A stretch of 64,000 bases of DNA, taken from Amorphoplanes digitatis. Lineage in GTDB: Bacteria; Actinomycetota; Actinomycetes; Mycobacteriales; Micromonosporaceae. The position numbers and the translations under genes are program-made. Positions 42,627-51,356 of this stretch are shown here, piece by piece. Location of the stretch: contig NZ_JACHNH010000001.1 of NCBI RefSeq assembly GCF_014205335.1, forward strand, positions 8,426,501 to 8,490,500, in the 5' to 3' direction. Under the pieces are notes generated by a model that was not told the DNA's origin, ran no database searches, and saw only the letters and a program-made list of their open reading frames with translations. Within the stretch, counting starts at the first letter, position 1. Each line of letters begins with the position of its first letter.

Positions 42627-43547
42627 ATGAGTGCCCAGGTGGACGAGGCGTGCGTACTGACGGAGGGTCCGTGGACCCACCGTTCCGTCGGCGCCAACGG
42701 CAGCCGCTTCCACGTCGTCGAGGCGGGCACCGGGCCCCTCGTGCTCCTGCTGCACGGCTTCCCCGAGTTCTGGTGGACCTGGCGCGACGTGCTGACCCGG
42801 ATCGCCGACGCCGGGTTCCGGGCCGTCGCGATCGACCTGCGCGGCTACGGCGCCAGCGACAAGCCCCCGCGCGGCTACGACGGCTACACGATGGCGGCCG
42901 ACGTCACCGGCCTGATCCGGGCGCTCGGTGAGCGCTCCGCGATGATCGTCGGCGCGGGCGCCGGCGGCATGATCGGCTGGGCGGCGGCGGCGTTCCACCC
43001 CAAGATGGTGAGCCGGCTCGTGGTGCTCGGCGCGGCACACCCGCTGCGGCTGCGCGCGGCGCTCTTCGCGGACCCGCGCGGCCAGCTGTCCGCCAGCGCC
43101 AGCCTGCTGCGCTTCCAGGTCCCCCGCTACGAGCACGTGCTGACCAAGGACGACGCGGCCCTGGTCGGCGAGCTGATCCGGCAGTGGAGCAGCCCGAGAT
43201 GGGCGGAGACGCGAGAATACGCGGAATTCGTGGCCCGGTGCCGGGAGGCCATGCAGATCCCGCAGGCGGCGTTCTGCGCGCTCGAGGCCTACCGCTGGGT
43301 GTTCCGGTCGGCGCTGCGGCTACAGGGCTACCGTTTCGTCAAGCTGATGCAGAGCCCGCTGATCACGCCGACGCTCCAGATGCACGGCGCCCTGGACACG
43401 GCGGTCCTGCCCCGCACGGCACAGGGCTCGGGCCGCTACGTGATCGCGCCGTACGAGTGGCGCCTGATCCCCGACGCCGGTCACTTCCTGCACCAGGAGG
43501 CGCCCGACATCATCACGGGCGAGATCCTGCGCTGGCTCAAGACCTAG
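42627..43547 (+). CDS. Alpha/beta-hydrolase (epoxide-hydrolase-like) lacking the nucleophile
   Basis: This 306-aa protein has the epoxide hydrolase/haloalkane dehalogenase layout: LLLHGFPEFWWTWR (HGxP oxyanion motif), IDLRGYGASDKPP, and a C-terminal DAGHFLHQE catalytic His and HGALDTAV acid loop. The nucleophile elbow reads VGAGAGGMIGW instead of VGHDWGG, so the catalytic Asp/Ser position is Gly. It is either a pseudoenzyme or a subfamily with another mechanism. Its stop overlaps the stop of the convergent gene at 43544 (palindromic CTAG). Confidence 0.8.
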   Translation: MSAQVDEACVLTEGPWTHRSVGANGSRFHVVEAGTGPLVLLLHGFPEFWWTWRDVLTRIADAGFRAVAIDLRGYGASDKPPRGYDGYTMAADVTGLIRALGERSAMIVGAGAGGMIGWAAAAFHPKMVSRLVVLGAAHPLRLRAALFADPRGQLSASASLLRFQVPRYEHVLTKDDAALVGELIRQWSSPRWAETREYAEFVARCREAMQIPQAAFCALEAYRWVFRSALRLQGYRFVKLMQSPLITPTLQMHGALDTAVLPRTAQGSGRYVIAPYEWRLIPDAGHFLHQEAPDIITGEILRWLKT

Positions 43548-43906
43548 ACGCGGTGCTCGTACAGCTCGCTGACCTCGTGCGCCGGCGCCCAGCCCTGGTA
43601 GACCCCGAAGTCGAACTCCTCGAGGCCGAGGTCGCGCGCGATCGGCGCCCGGCCGCCCGTGTATTCGACGCGTAGCCAGGAGTCGGCCTCGGCCAGGACG
43701 ATGAACGGCTCGCCGCGCCACGAACAGGTCGTGCGGACGTACACCAGGTCGCTGAACTCGCCGGGCTCGAGCACGCGGACGTACCGGCCGGGCCGGGCCT
43801 CCTCGAAGCCGTCGCCGGCCTCGGGCGCGTAGATCCGCACGTTCTCGCCGTCGGGTGCCGCGTCGTACTCCCGGCCGTGCCAGGTCACCACGTAGCCGTC
43901 GCGCAT
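43544..43906 (-). CDS. Small acidic protein coupled to the SseB-linker protein
   Basis: This is a 120-aa protein. The ATG at 43906 overlaps the stop of the 911-aa gene by one base; a GTG at 43909 would give a GTGA overlap. It is rich in aromatic and acidic residues and predicted beta-rich: YVVTWHGREYDAAPDG, PGRYVRVLEPGEF, TCSWRGEPFIVLAEADSWLR, FGVYQGWAPAHEV. No signal peptide. Not recognised. Strict coupling to a modular type VII-associated protein suggests a cognate binding partner, such as an immunity protein or chaperone (inference). Confidence 0.7.
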   Translation of the reverse strand: MRDGYVVTWHGREYDAAPDGENVRIYAPEAGDGFEEARPGRYVRVLEPGEFSDLVYVRTTCSWRGEPFIVLAEADSWLRVEYTGGRAPIARDLGLEEFDFGVYQGWAPAHEVSELYEHRV

Positions 43907-46641
43907 CACTGTTCACCGGCCCGGCGCCACACCGGCGCGTCGCAGTCGAAGACCGCGACGAGCTGCTTGTCGCCGTCGGCGTCCATCCGCCACAGCTCCG
44001 CGCCGTGCGGCAGTCGCACACTGTCCACCTTGAACTCCGCGATGACGTCCTTGCCCTCGCCGGGTGCGAAACCGTTGCCCCGGAACGGGGAACGCTCGAT
44101 GACCCAGCCGTCCATGGCCCGCAGCGCCTGCTCGCTCTGCCCGCCGTACGGGATGCGGTAGAGGCTTGGCCGGTGTGCCGGCCAGCGGAGCACGAAGGCC
44201 TCCTTGGCATCCGGCTGGTACGGCGAGCCGTCGTAGATCAGGCCGAGCGCCGCGAAGAGCTCGCCCGGCGAGTTCAGGTGCTCGACCTCGCCGGCCCGGT
44301 GCACGAAACCGGCGACCCGGTCGTAGCCGCGCTCCAGGTAGTAGTCCACCTGCTCGGCGGGCACCGCCTTCTGCATGGTGGTCAACGGCGCCGACGGCTC
44401 GGTGGGCCGCTGCTGCGGCGCCGCCGAGACGGATTCGGCCGGCGGCGCGTCGGCCGGGTCGCCGCCGAGGCCGGCCTCGACGGCCCAGCTGGCGAGGGCG
44501 ATGACCTGCGGGCCTGGGTACCTGGCGCCGATCACCGACGTCGGGTTGACCGCGAACGACCAGGCCGGGTCGGGCCAGTTGCGGATCAGGTCGACGAACC
44601 GCACGGCGACGGTGCGGGCGGGCTCGGCGAAGTGCTCGGCGAGCCGGTCCCGGCTGGTGAAGACGACGAGGAAACGCTCGCCGTCGGTCTCCTCGGTCCG
44701 GAAGGCGAAACCGGACTCGCCGGGTGCGCTGCCGGGCCGCGAGTTGGGCGCGACGGGCACGAGCACGGTGGCGAGCAGCAGGGTGGAGAGGAAGGAGTCG
44801 GTGCTGGCGTCGTCCACGGCCTGGATGAGTTCGCGCTCGACCTCGTTCGCCGGGATGAAGTCGTCCTCCTCCGGCGCGGGTCCGGCCGCCGGCGCGGTGC
44901 TGGCCGCCGGCGGTACCGGGCGGCGCTCCAGCGCCACGGGCACGGCCGGGCCGGTGTCCGACCGGCCGGCGCCTGCCACGCCGGGGATGACCGGCGGGGC
45001 GAGACCGGACCGCGGCGGCGCGGCCGCGGACTGCCCGGCCGCGGACTGCGGGGTCGCCTGGGGCGACGCCTCGTCGGCGGCGTCCTGGTCCGGTTCGTCG
45101 GCGGTCGCCGGAGGCCGCTGCGCGTCGTCGTCGTCCGCGGGCGGCGGGATGTGTGCCGGCAGCGGGGGCGTCTGCGCCATCGGGGTGCGCGTGGGCAACG
45201 GCGCGTCCGGGCGTTGCAGCAGCGGTGCCGGTTCGGCGGAGGCGCCGCCCCGGCTCGTCGAGGTGGGCGCGCCCGGGCGGTTACCGAGAGCGTCCAGGGC
45301 GCTCGGACCGCCGGCGGGGGCGCCGGTCCGGCCGGCGAGGGCGTCGAGGGCGCTGGGCATGCTCGGCGGCCTGGTAGCGCCGCCTGGCGGAATGGTCGGC
45401 GGCGCGTAGGCGGCGGGCACGTCGCCGCTCGCCTCGCCACCGGGTCGGTACGGTGCTCCGCCGGGCTCGCCCGCGAGGCCGGTGGGCTGCGCCGCACCGG
45501 GGCGGTCGGGCACGCCGAAACCGTTGAACTGGCCGCCGGGGATGCCGTTGCCCCGGCCGCCGCCCGGGCCCTGCGGGGTGCCGGGCACGCGCGAGGGTAG
45601 TCCGCTGGGCAGCACGCCGCCGGGGGTACGCAGCGGCAGGCCGCCGGGGCCCACCTCGCCACCCGCCGGGTCGGCCGGCCTGCCGGAGGCGGGTGCCGGA
45701 CGTCCGGAGGGGTGCGCGCCGGGGGTGGTGCCCCCGTGCGGGGCCGCACCACCGACGCCCGACGGCGCCGGGCCGGCGGGTGCGGAGCCACCGGGAGGCG
45801 GACCGTAGGGAGAGCCGCCCGGAGGCGGGCCATAGGCGGAGCTACCCGGGGGCGGCCCGTAAGCAGAAGTGCCCGGAGGCGGCCCATAGGCAGAACTGCC
45901 CGGAGGCGGCCCATAGGCAGAACTGCCCGGGGGCGGGCCGTAGGCAGAGCCACTCGGAGGCGGGCCATAGGGAGAGCCGCTGTAGGCAGGGCTGCCGGAG
46001 GACGGGCCGTCGATCGTCGGCGCGCCGGGCGAGCGCACGCCGGACACCGGAGCACTCGACATCGGGGCGCCCGACATCGGCCGGTCGGTCATGGGACCGC
46101 CGGGCTGGGTGGCCGGCGGGTAATTCTGTGCCGCCGCGGCCGCCGAGTAGCCCTGTGCCGCCGCGTTCGCGGCCATGGTCGCGGCCGCGTGCAGGTCCTG
46201 GATGCGCTCTGGCGCGTTGCTGCCCTCTCGGCCCGGGCCACGGGTCGGCAGGCGCAGGTCACCGCGGGAGAGCTGGGCGACGAACCAGGCCGGCAGGTAT
46301 CCCTCGATCGGCAGGCCGGGGTTGACCGCCAGCCACCACTCGAGGTTGGGCCAGGTGTCGGCGAGCTCCGCATAGGCCACCCGGCGGGCCGAGCCGGTGT
46401 AGTCGGCCAGGCAGGCCTGCAACGCCGCCGGGGAGGTGAAGGCCAGCACGTGTGTGCGGCCGCCGGTGCTCCACGTGCCCCAGCCGAGCGGGGCGAGGCC
46501 GGCGAGGGCGTCCGCCGAGACCGGCAAGAGCAGGTCGACCCCGGCGAGAATACGGAAATAAGACTCCTGATCGTCGGTGCGCAAGGCGTTGCGCATCGCG
46601 ATTTCGGCGTCCGTAGCCGGTTCCCACTCGGTCACGTCCAC
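43906..46641 (-). CDS. SseB-domain protein with long Pro/Gly linker, T7SS-associated
   Basis: This 911-aa protein starts at GTG 46641 (GTG 46635 fits GGGAGAGG better). Residues about 1-135 are an SseB domain (YFRILAGVDLLLPVSADAL; WWLAVNPGLPIEGYLPAWFV). About 165-590 is a disordered Pro/Gly/Ala linker with roughly seven AYGPPPGSS-type repeats. About 595-740 is a second SseB copy (TLLLATVLVPVAP; WSFAVNPTSVIGARYPGPQV). The last 140 residues (VDYYLERGYDRVAGFVHRAG; ELWRMDADGDKQLVAVFDCD) are a distinct C-terminal domain. No signal peptide. It lies just downstream of two WXG100 genes. The modular build resembles ESX-linked effectors. Confidence 0.8.
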   Translation of the reverse strand: MDVTEWEPATDAEIAMRNALRTDDQESYFRILAGVDLLLPVSADALAGLAPLGWGTWSTGGRTHVLAFTSPAALQACLADYTGSARRVAYAELADTWPNLEWWLAVNPGLPIEGYLPAWFVAQLSRGDLRLPTRGPGREGSNAPERIQDLHAAATMAANAAAQGYSAAAAAQNYPPATQPGGPMTDRPMSGAPMSSAPVSGVRSPGAPTIDGPSSGSPAYSGSPYGPPPSGSAYGPPPGSSAYGPPPGSSAYGPPPGTSAYGPPPGSSAYGPPPGGSPYGPPPGGSAPAGPAPSGVGGAAPHGGTTPGAHPSGRPAPASGRPADPAGGEVGPGGLPLRTPGGVLPSGLPSRVPGTPQGPGGGRGNGIPGGQFNGFGVPDRPGAAQPTGLAGEPGGAPYRPGGEASGDVPAAYAPPTIPPGGATRPPSMPSALDALAGRTGAPAGGPSALDALGNRPGAPTSTSRGGASAEPAPLLQRPDAPLPTRTPMAQTPPLPAHIPPPADDDDAQRPPATADEPDQDAADEASPQATPQSAAGQSAAAPPRSGLAPPVIPGVAGAGRSDTGPAVPVALERRPVPPAASTAPAAGPAPEEDDFIPANEVERELIQAVDDASTDSFLSTLLLATVLVPVAPNSRPGSAPGESGFAFRTEETDGERFLVVFTSRDRLAEHFAEPARTVAVRFVDLIRNWPDPAWSFAVNPTSVIGARYPGPQVIALASWAVEAGLGGDPADAPPAESVSAAPQQRPTEPSAPLTTMQKAVPAEQVDYYLERGYDRVAGFVHRAGEVEHLNSPGELFAALGLIYDGSPYQPDAKEAFVLRWPAHRPSLYRIPYGGQSEQALRAMDGWVIERSPFRGNGFAPGEGKDVIAEFKVDSVRLPHGAELWRMDADGDKQLVAVFDCDAPVWRRAGEQ

Positions 46642-46834
46642 CTCTCCCTTCGCGGCGAACGGGCCACCTCAACGCGTACAACCTACAAGGTCAGGCGGCG
46701 ATCACAATGGGCGGATGGATGCATACAGCCAAGAAGTGGTCCATCTGCGTGATCAAAGGCTGCCCATACCCACACGCGTCGCACAGAGATATCGCCCAAT
46801 GACTGAAGGTAACCAGATCTAGGGAGAGACAGCA

Positions 46835-46871
46835 ACGGCCGGAACGACACCCTTTCGGGCGTTCCGGCCGT
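46835..46871 (-). terminator. Terminator-like hairpin after WXG100 gene
   Basis: A perfect 12-bp stem (ACGGCCGGAACG at 46835-46846 with 46860-46871) and a 13-nt loop, about 30 bases past the stop of the leftward WXG100 gene. There is no T-tract. The remaining gap 46642-46834 shows no gene. Confidence 0.65.
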
Positions 46872-46899
46872 GCCGCGAAGATTCGGCGGTACGCGAAGT

Positions 46900-47193
46900 T
46901 CAGCTGAAGCGCTTCTCCGCATTGCCCTCGGTCGCGGCGTAGTCCTGGGCGGACCGGTCGACCGCTAGCTTGATGCCACGCAGGATGCCCTTGAGGTCGG
47001 CGGACGCCTTGGTCCACCGCTGCTGACGCATGGCGTACGCCGACTGCGCCTTGCCCTCCCACGTCGCCACCAGCGGGCGCGCGTCGGCCTCAAGCTGGCT
47101 GAGCTGCGACTCGAGCTCGTTCAACGCCTTCTGGATGTCCGCGGCGGCCTGAGCCAGGGCCCCGAAGTTGACCTTCAGCAAACCGTCGTTCAT
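46900..47193 (-). CDS. WXG100-family T7SS protein
   Basis: This 97-aa protein has the WXG100 hairpin: helix 1 (FGALAQAAADIQKALNELES), the W-x-G turn in VATWEGKAQSAY (Trp about residue 43), helix 2 and a polar end (YAATEGNAEKRFS). The C-terminal YxxxE-like YAATE suits the ESX export signal. The ATG at 47193 has GGAAGGATCAC upstream and clears the previous gene's stop by 25 bases. Probably a heterodimer partner of the neighbour at 47219. Confidence 0.88.
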   Translation of the reverse strand: MNDGLLKVNFGALAQAAADIQKALNELESQLSQLEADARPLVATWEGKAQSAYAMRQQRWTKASADLKGILRGIKLAVDRSAQDYAATEGNAEKRFS

Positions 47194-47218
47194 GAAGTGA
47201 TCCTTCCCCCGCTTGGGT

Positions 47219-47551
47219 TTAGAGCGGCAGTGTGTGGCCACCGCCACCGGACTTGGTCACGATGTCGGCCGCCGAGTCGTCGGTGCTGGTGTAGCTGACA
47301 CCGGAGGTCCGGATCGCCTCCGCGGTCTCCGCGAGGGCCTTGTTCAGGTTCGAGAGGTCGCGCTGGTACTGGACCTTGACGGTCTCGAACGCCCTGCCAC
47401 CCCGGCCGACCCAGGCGGTCTGCAGGTGGGAGAGCTCGTGCATCAGCTTGTTCAACATCGAGGTCAGCGAATTGTTGACCTGATCGAACTGCGCGGCGGT
47501 CTTCGCCATCACCGCGGCTTGCGCCTTCGTCTCGGACACCCCGGACGTCAC
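47219..47551 (-). CDS. WXG100-family T7SS protein (partner)
   Basis: This 110-aa protein begins with GTG. The W-x-G turn is in LQTAWVGRGGRAFETVK (Trp about residue 47), with long helices on either side (VMAKTAAQFDQVNNSLTSML; LSNLNKALAETAEAIRTSG). The tail YTSTDDSAADIV has the Y-x-x-x-D/E spacing of ESX secretion signals. First gene of the leftward pair; divergent from eccE, with the 290-bp region 47552-47841 holding both promoters. Confidence 0.87.
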   Translation of the reverse strand: MTSGVSETKAQAAVMAKTAAQFDQVNNSLTSMLNKLMHELSHLQTAWVGRGGRAFETVKVQYQRDLSNLNKALAETAEAIRTSGVSYTSTDDSAADIVTKSGGGGHTLPL

Positions 47552-47841
47552 CCCGCTTTCTTGATCGTCTGTCGCTGCACCGGATCCTGAGTGGACGGGT
47601 CGTGCTTGACGACCACCGGAGCATGTGGCGTGGCTCTCAGGTTAGCCCTTTACACCAGACAGTGGGGGGCACCCCTGAGCAGCCGATTGTCCATTCTCAT
47701 CGCCGACGGTAACGGCTTGGACGCAGTCACGGTAGCCCCGCGAGACAAGCTGTGGACATCGATACCGCCCCCTGCTCAGGCCACCCGAGTCCTACGATGG
47801 GGCCGCGCGGTCAGGGCGTGCTACAGGAGAGGCGGGCGCAG

Positions 47842-49704
47842 GTGACGGCAGATGTGGCGGGTGGCCGCGGCTTCCCGGAGCTCAGCGGCGCCGGCCGCCC
47901 ACTGCCGAAGATCCGCCGGAAACGTGTCCGACATGGACGATTGTTCGGTATTCGCACGGGCCAGTGGGTCAGCACTCAGGTGGCGATCGTCGCCTTACTC
48001 GTCGGCGCGATCAACGGCCCGCTCGGGCTCGCCGCCGGCGCGTTCCTGGCGGCGATCCTGCTCGCGGTCACCTGGCTGCGGCTGCGCGGCCGGTGGGCGT
48101 TCGAGTGGCTCGGCACCGCGACGCGCTTCGCCGGGCGGCGGCACGCCGTCTCCGTGGCGGCCGCACCGGGCGCGCTGCTCGAGTTCGTCGCGCCGGGATC
48201 CCGCATCGAGCAGGCCGACCTGGCCGGGGACCCGGCCGCGGTCATCGTCGACGGGCACGGCCTCACCGCGGTGCTGGAGCTCGGCGACCCGAACGGCCTG
48301 CTCGCCGAGGAGAGCGCCCTGCTGCCGTCGCCGGCCGGCCTGCTGCCACCCGCCGGCGGCGAGCACCCGCCGTGCCGCGTGCAGCTCCTGCTGATCGGCG
48401 CGCCCGCGCCGTCCCTGCGCGCCGGCGGCGGCACCCCCGCCAACTCCTATCGCCAGCTCACCGAGGGCCGCCTGCTCGGACACAGCCGGGCGCTGCTGGC
48501 CGTCCGGGTGCTGCGCGCGGAGGGCTGGCCGGAGGAGGACCTGCGGCGCGCGCTGTCCGGCCTCGTCCGCAAGCTGTCTCGCCGCCTCGGCCCGGTCCCG
48601 GCCCGGCCGCTCGGCAGGGCCGCGGCCCTGCGGGTCATCGCCGAGCTGGCACACGACGACGGCGTCGGCGCGGCGCAGGAGACCTGGCCGGGCCTGCGGG
48701 TCGGCAGCCTGACCCAGGCGACCTTCCGGCTACAGCGCTGGCCCGACCCGCGGATCGAGACCGCACGCCGGCTGGTGCCGCGGATGCTGGCGCTGCCCGC
48801 GGCCGCGACGACGGTCGCGCTCGGCGCCGGCCCGCGCTCCGCGACGGGCAACCAGACGGCGATGGACCTGACCATCCGCCTCGCGGCGCCGGACACCGCC
48901 TCGCTCTCGGTCGCGGCGCAGGCGCTGCGCAAGCTGCTGGCCGCCGAGCGGGCCACGGCCCGGCGCCTGGACGGCGAGCACCTGGACGGCCTCACCGCCA
49001 CCCTGCCGCTGGCCATGCCCACCACACCGGGGCTGCCCGGCCTGCCCGGCCCCGAGGCGGCCCACGCCGACCTCTTCGACGACCTCCAGCTGCCGATCGG
49101 CGGCGCTGGCCTGATGATCGGCGCCAACCGCAAGGGCGAGCCGGTCATCGCGCGGCTGTTCCGTCCCGAGCAGACCCGGGCGCTGCTCGTCGGCGGCGTC
49201 CGCTGCGCCCAACTGCTCGCGTTGCGGGCGATGGCCCTCGGCGCCCGGGTGGTCGTGCAGACGGCCCGGCCGCAGGCCTGGGAGCCGTTCGTGCGAGGCG
49301 CGGCGGTGCCGGGCGAGTCCATCGCGGTCATCCCGCCGGGGCGGACGGTCCAGATCCCGCCGGGTACGGCGCTGCACCCGCTGCTCGTGGTGGTCGACAT
49401 CGGCCCCGTCGGCGCCGACAACCGCCCGGGCGCGGGCTGGCAGGCCACGCTCGTGGTGCGCGACGACTTCAGCTCGGCCGACGCCGACGTGGCCTCCCGG
49501 GCGGATCTGCTGCTGGTCCAGCCGCTGCGCGCGGAGGAGGCCGGCCTGGTCGGCGCGGCCCTCGGCCTGGGCGAGACGGCGAAGTGGCTGACCCAGATCC
49601 GCGCGGACATGGTCGGCGTGATCAACAGACGGGCGGTTCGCTGGGCGGCCCTGTCACAGACCCCGATCGAGACCCAGCTCATCGGCCCCCCGGTCCGCGG
49701 CTGA
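47842..49704 (+). CDS. eccE: Type VII secretion protein EccE
   Basis: This is a 620-aa protein. The GTG at 47842 follows AGGAGAGGCGGG. The N-terminus is basic (PKIRRKRVRHGRL), followed by two adjacent membrane spans (QVAIVALLVGAINGPLGLAAGAFLAAILLAV) and a WLRLRGRWAFEWL junction, the EccE signature. A large mixed domain follows (TGNQTAMDLTIRLAAPDTASL; DLQLPIGGAGLMIGANRKGE). EccE is a peripheral subunit of the ESX membrane complex. EccB, EccC, EccD and MycP are not in this window. Confidence 0.88.
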   Translation: MTADVAGGRGFPELSGAGRPLPKIRRKRVRHGRLFGIRTGQWVSTQVAIVALLVGAINGPLGLAAGAFLAAILLAVTWLRLRGRWAFEWLGTATRFAGRRHAVSVAAAPGALLEFVAPGSRIEQADLAGDPAAVIVDGHGLTAVLELGDPNGLLAEESALLPSPAGLLPPAGGEHPPCRVQLLLIGAPAPSLRAGGGTPANSYRQLTEGRLLGHSRALLAVRVLRAEGWPEEDLRRALSGLVRKLSRRLGPVPARPLGRAAALRVIAELAHDDGVGAAQETWPGLRVGSLTQATFRLQRWPDPRIETARRLVPRMLALPAAATTVALGAGPRSATGNQTAMDLTIRLAAPDTASLSVAAQALRKLLAAERATARRLDGEHLDGLTATLPLAMPTTPGLPGLPGPEAAHADLFDDLQLPIGGAGLMIGANRKGEPVIARLFRPEQTRALLVGGVRCAQLLALRAMALGARVVVQTARPQAWEPFVRGAAVPGESIAVIPPGRTVQIPPGTALHPLLVVVDIGPVGADNRPGAGWQATLVVRDDFSSADADVASRADLLLVQPLRAEEAGLVGAALGLGETAKWLTQIRADMVGVINRRAVRWAALSQTPIETQLIGPPVRG

Positions 49705-49828
49705 GCCGGCCAGGGCCGGACCGGGCCCGAGCGCCGCGGCGTAACTGGGGATTGGCCGGTTTTGTCGCGCCCGACACGCAACGACCGGGACAAGAACGGG
49801 GGGTGTTCCCCACAAGACTGGACTGATC

Positions 49829-50230
49829 ATGGCACCATCCCGTGCCATGGGCATCCTCATCCGGCTGGTGATCACCGCCGTTTCGCTGTGGATCGCGACA
49901 CTGGTGATCGACGGCATCCGTCTCACCACCGAATCCATCGGCGATCAGGTAATCACCCTGCTGATCGTCGCGGCGATCTTCGGCATCGTGAACGCGGTCC
50001 TGCGCCCGATCATCAAGGTGATCGGCTGCGGGCTGTACGTGCTGACCCTCGGCCTGATCTCCGTGGTCGTCAACGGCCTGCTGTTCATGCTGGTCAGCTG
50101 GATCGCGGGCCAGTTCGACCTGGCGTTCCACGTGGATGACTTCTGGCCGAGCGCGGTCCTCGGCGCGCTGCTGGTCGGCGTCGTGAGCTGGCTGCTCAAC
50201 ATGCTGGTCCCGGACCGCGGGGAGAAGTAA
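49829..50230 (+). CDS. Four-span phage-holin-superfamily-IV-like membrane protein
   Basis: This 133-aa protein has four membrane spans: RLVITAVSLWIATLVIDGI, VITLLIVAAIFGIVNAVLRP, LYVLTLGLISVVVNGLLFML and AVLGALLVGVVSWLLNMLVP. The IFGIVNAVLRPIIK segment is the hallmark of the mycobacterial four-span holin-like family (also found in many bacteria without phages). Function unknown. An ATG at 49847 is an alternative start. Confidence 0.85.
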   Translation: MAPSRAMGILIRLVITAVSLWIATLVIDGIRLTTESIGDQVITLLIVAAIFGIVNAVLRPIIKVIGCGLYVLTLGLISVVVNGLLFMLVSWIAGQFDLAFHVDDFWPSAVLGALLVGVVSWLLNMLVPDRGEK

Positions 50231-50250
50231 GCGGCGGTACACCACCGCGG

Positions 50251-50282
50251 CCCGGCACGCGTTCACCGCGACGCGTGCCGGG
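50251..50282 (+). terminator. Terminator hairpin
   Basis: A perfect 12-bp stem (CCCGGCACGCGT at 50251-50262 with 50271-50282) and an 8-nt loop, 21 bases after the holin-like gene. No T-tract. Confidence 0.65.
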
Positions 50283-50396
50283 CCGCGCCGCGCCCTGCGC
50301 CGGAATGCGATCTTCAGGCCACGGCCGGACGATTGGTCCGGTGAGCTGGGACATACGCAAGGACCGGAACCCCGGCATGGACCTTACGGTGAGTGC

Positions 50397-51341
50397 ATGG
50401 GTGAGGAACGACGCGGCTATCTATACGGCCTCACGGCGTACGTGCTGTGGGGCTTCTTTCCGATCTACTTCAAGCTGCTCGCGCCCTCGCGGCCGCTGGA
50501 GATCCTCGCCCACCGGGTGATCTGGTCGGTCCTCTTCGTCAGCCTGGTGCTGCTCGCCATGCGCAACTGGCGCTTTCTGTCCCGCATCCTGCGCGACCGG
50601 CGGCTGCTCGGCGGCATCACGCTGGCCGCGGTGCTGATCGGCGCGAACTGGGCGACCTACATCTACGGCGTCAACTCGTCGCGGGTGGTCGAGACGGCGC
50701 TCGGATACTTCATCACGCCGCTGGTCGTCGTGCTGCTCGGCGTGACCGTGCAGAACGAGCGCCTGCGGGGCTGGCAGTGGGCCGCCGTTGGCGTCGGCGC
50801 GCTGGCCGTCGCCGTCCTGACGGCCGACTACGGGCATCTGCCGTACATCGCGCTCGCGCTGGCCGCGAGCTTCGGGTCATACAGCCTGATCAAGAAGCGG
50901 CTCGGGCTGCCGCCCGCCGAGGGCCTGTTCGTCGAGTCGGCCGTGCTCGCCGTGCCCGCGCTCTGCTACCTCGGCTGGCTCAACGCGACCGGCGGCGCCG
51001 AGTTCGGGCACGTCTCGGCCACCCACACGATCCTGATGCTGCTGTCCGGGCTCGCCACGGCCGTACCGCTGCTGCTCTTCGCCGCCGCGACCAACCGGGT
51101 GCCGCTGGTCGGCATCGGGATCCTCCAGTACGTCGCGCCGATCCTCCAGCTCGCCTGCGGGGTGCTGATCTTCCACGAGCCGATGCCGGCGCCCCGGCTG
51201 GTCGGCTTCGCGCTGGTCTGGATCGCCCTGATCATCTTCACGGTCGACGGGATCCGGGGCGCCCGGGCCGCAAGAGGGAGGACGGCGGCCGCCCCAGCGG
51301 CCGCCACCGCCGAACCAGCCGCCGTCCTTCCGCCACGCTGA
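50397..51341 (+). CDS. rarD: RarD-type EamA-family transporter
   Basis: This 314-aa protein has ten hydrophobic spans in two EamA halves. It opens GYLYGLTAYVLWGFFPIYFK, the RarD signature, followed by EILAHRVIWSVLFV and ATYIYGVNSSRVVETALGYF. RarD proteins are inner-membrane exporters, named for chloramphenicol sensitivity, of uncertain substrate. The Ala/Arg-rich tail after span ten is a local extension. It is convergent with the anti-sigma gene, with stops 16 bases apart. Confidence 0.9.
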   Translation: MGEERRGYLYGLTAYVLWGFFPIYFKLLAPSRPLEILAHRVIWSVLFVSLVLLAMRNWRFLSRILRDRRLLGGITLAAVLIGANWATYIYGVNSSRVVETALGYFITPLVVVLLGVTVQNERLRGWQWAAVGVGALAVAVLTADYGHLPYIALALAASFGSYSLIKKRLGLPPAEGLFVESAVLAVPALCYLGWLNATGGAEFGHVSATHTILMLLSGLATAVPLLLFAAATNRVPLVGIGILQYVAPILQLACGVLIFHEPMPAPRLVGFALVWIALIIFTVDGIRGARAARGRTAAAPAAATAEPAAVLPPR

Positions 51342-51356
51342 CGAGAGTGACTCCCG

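Noticed and set aside
49829..50230. Prophage holin
   Set aside because: The four-span family is widespread in bacterial chromosomes without phages and no other phage gene is nearby.
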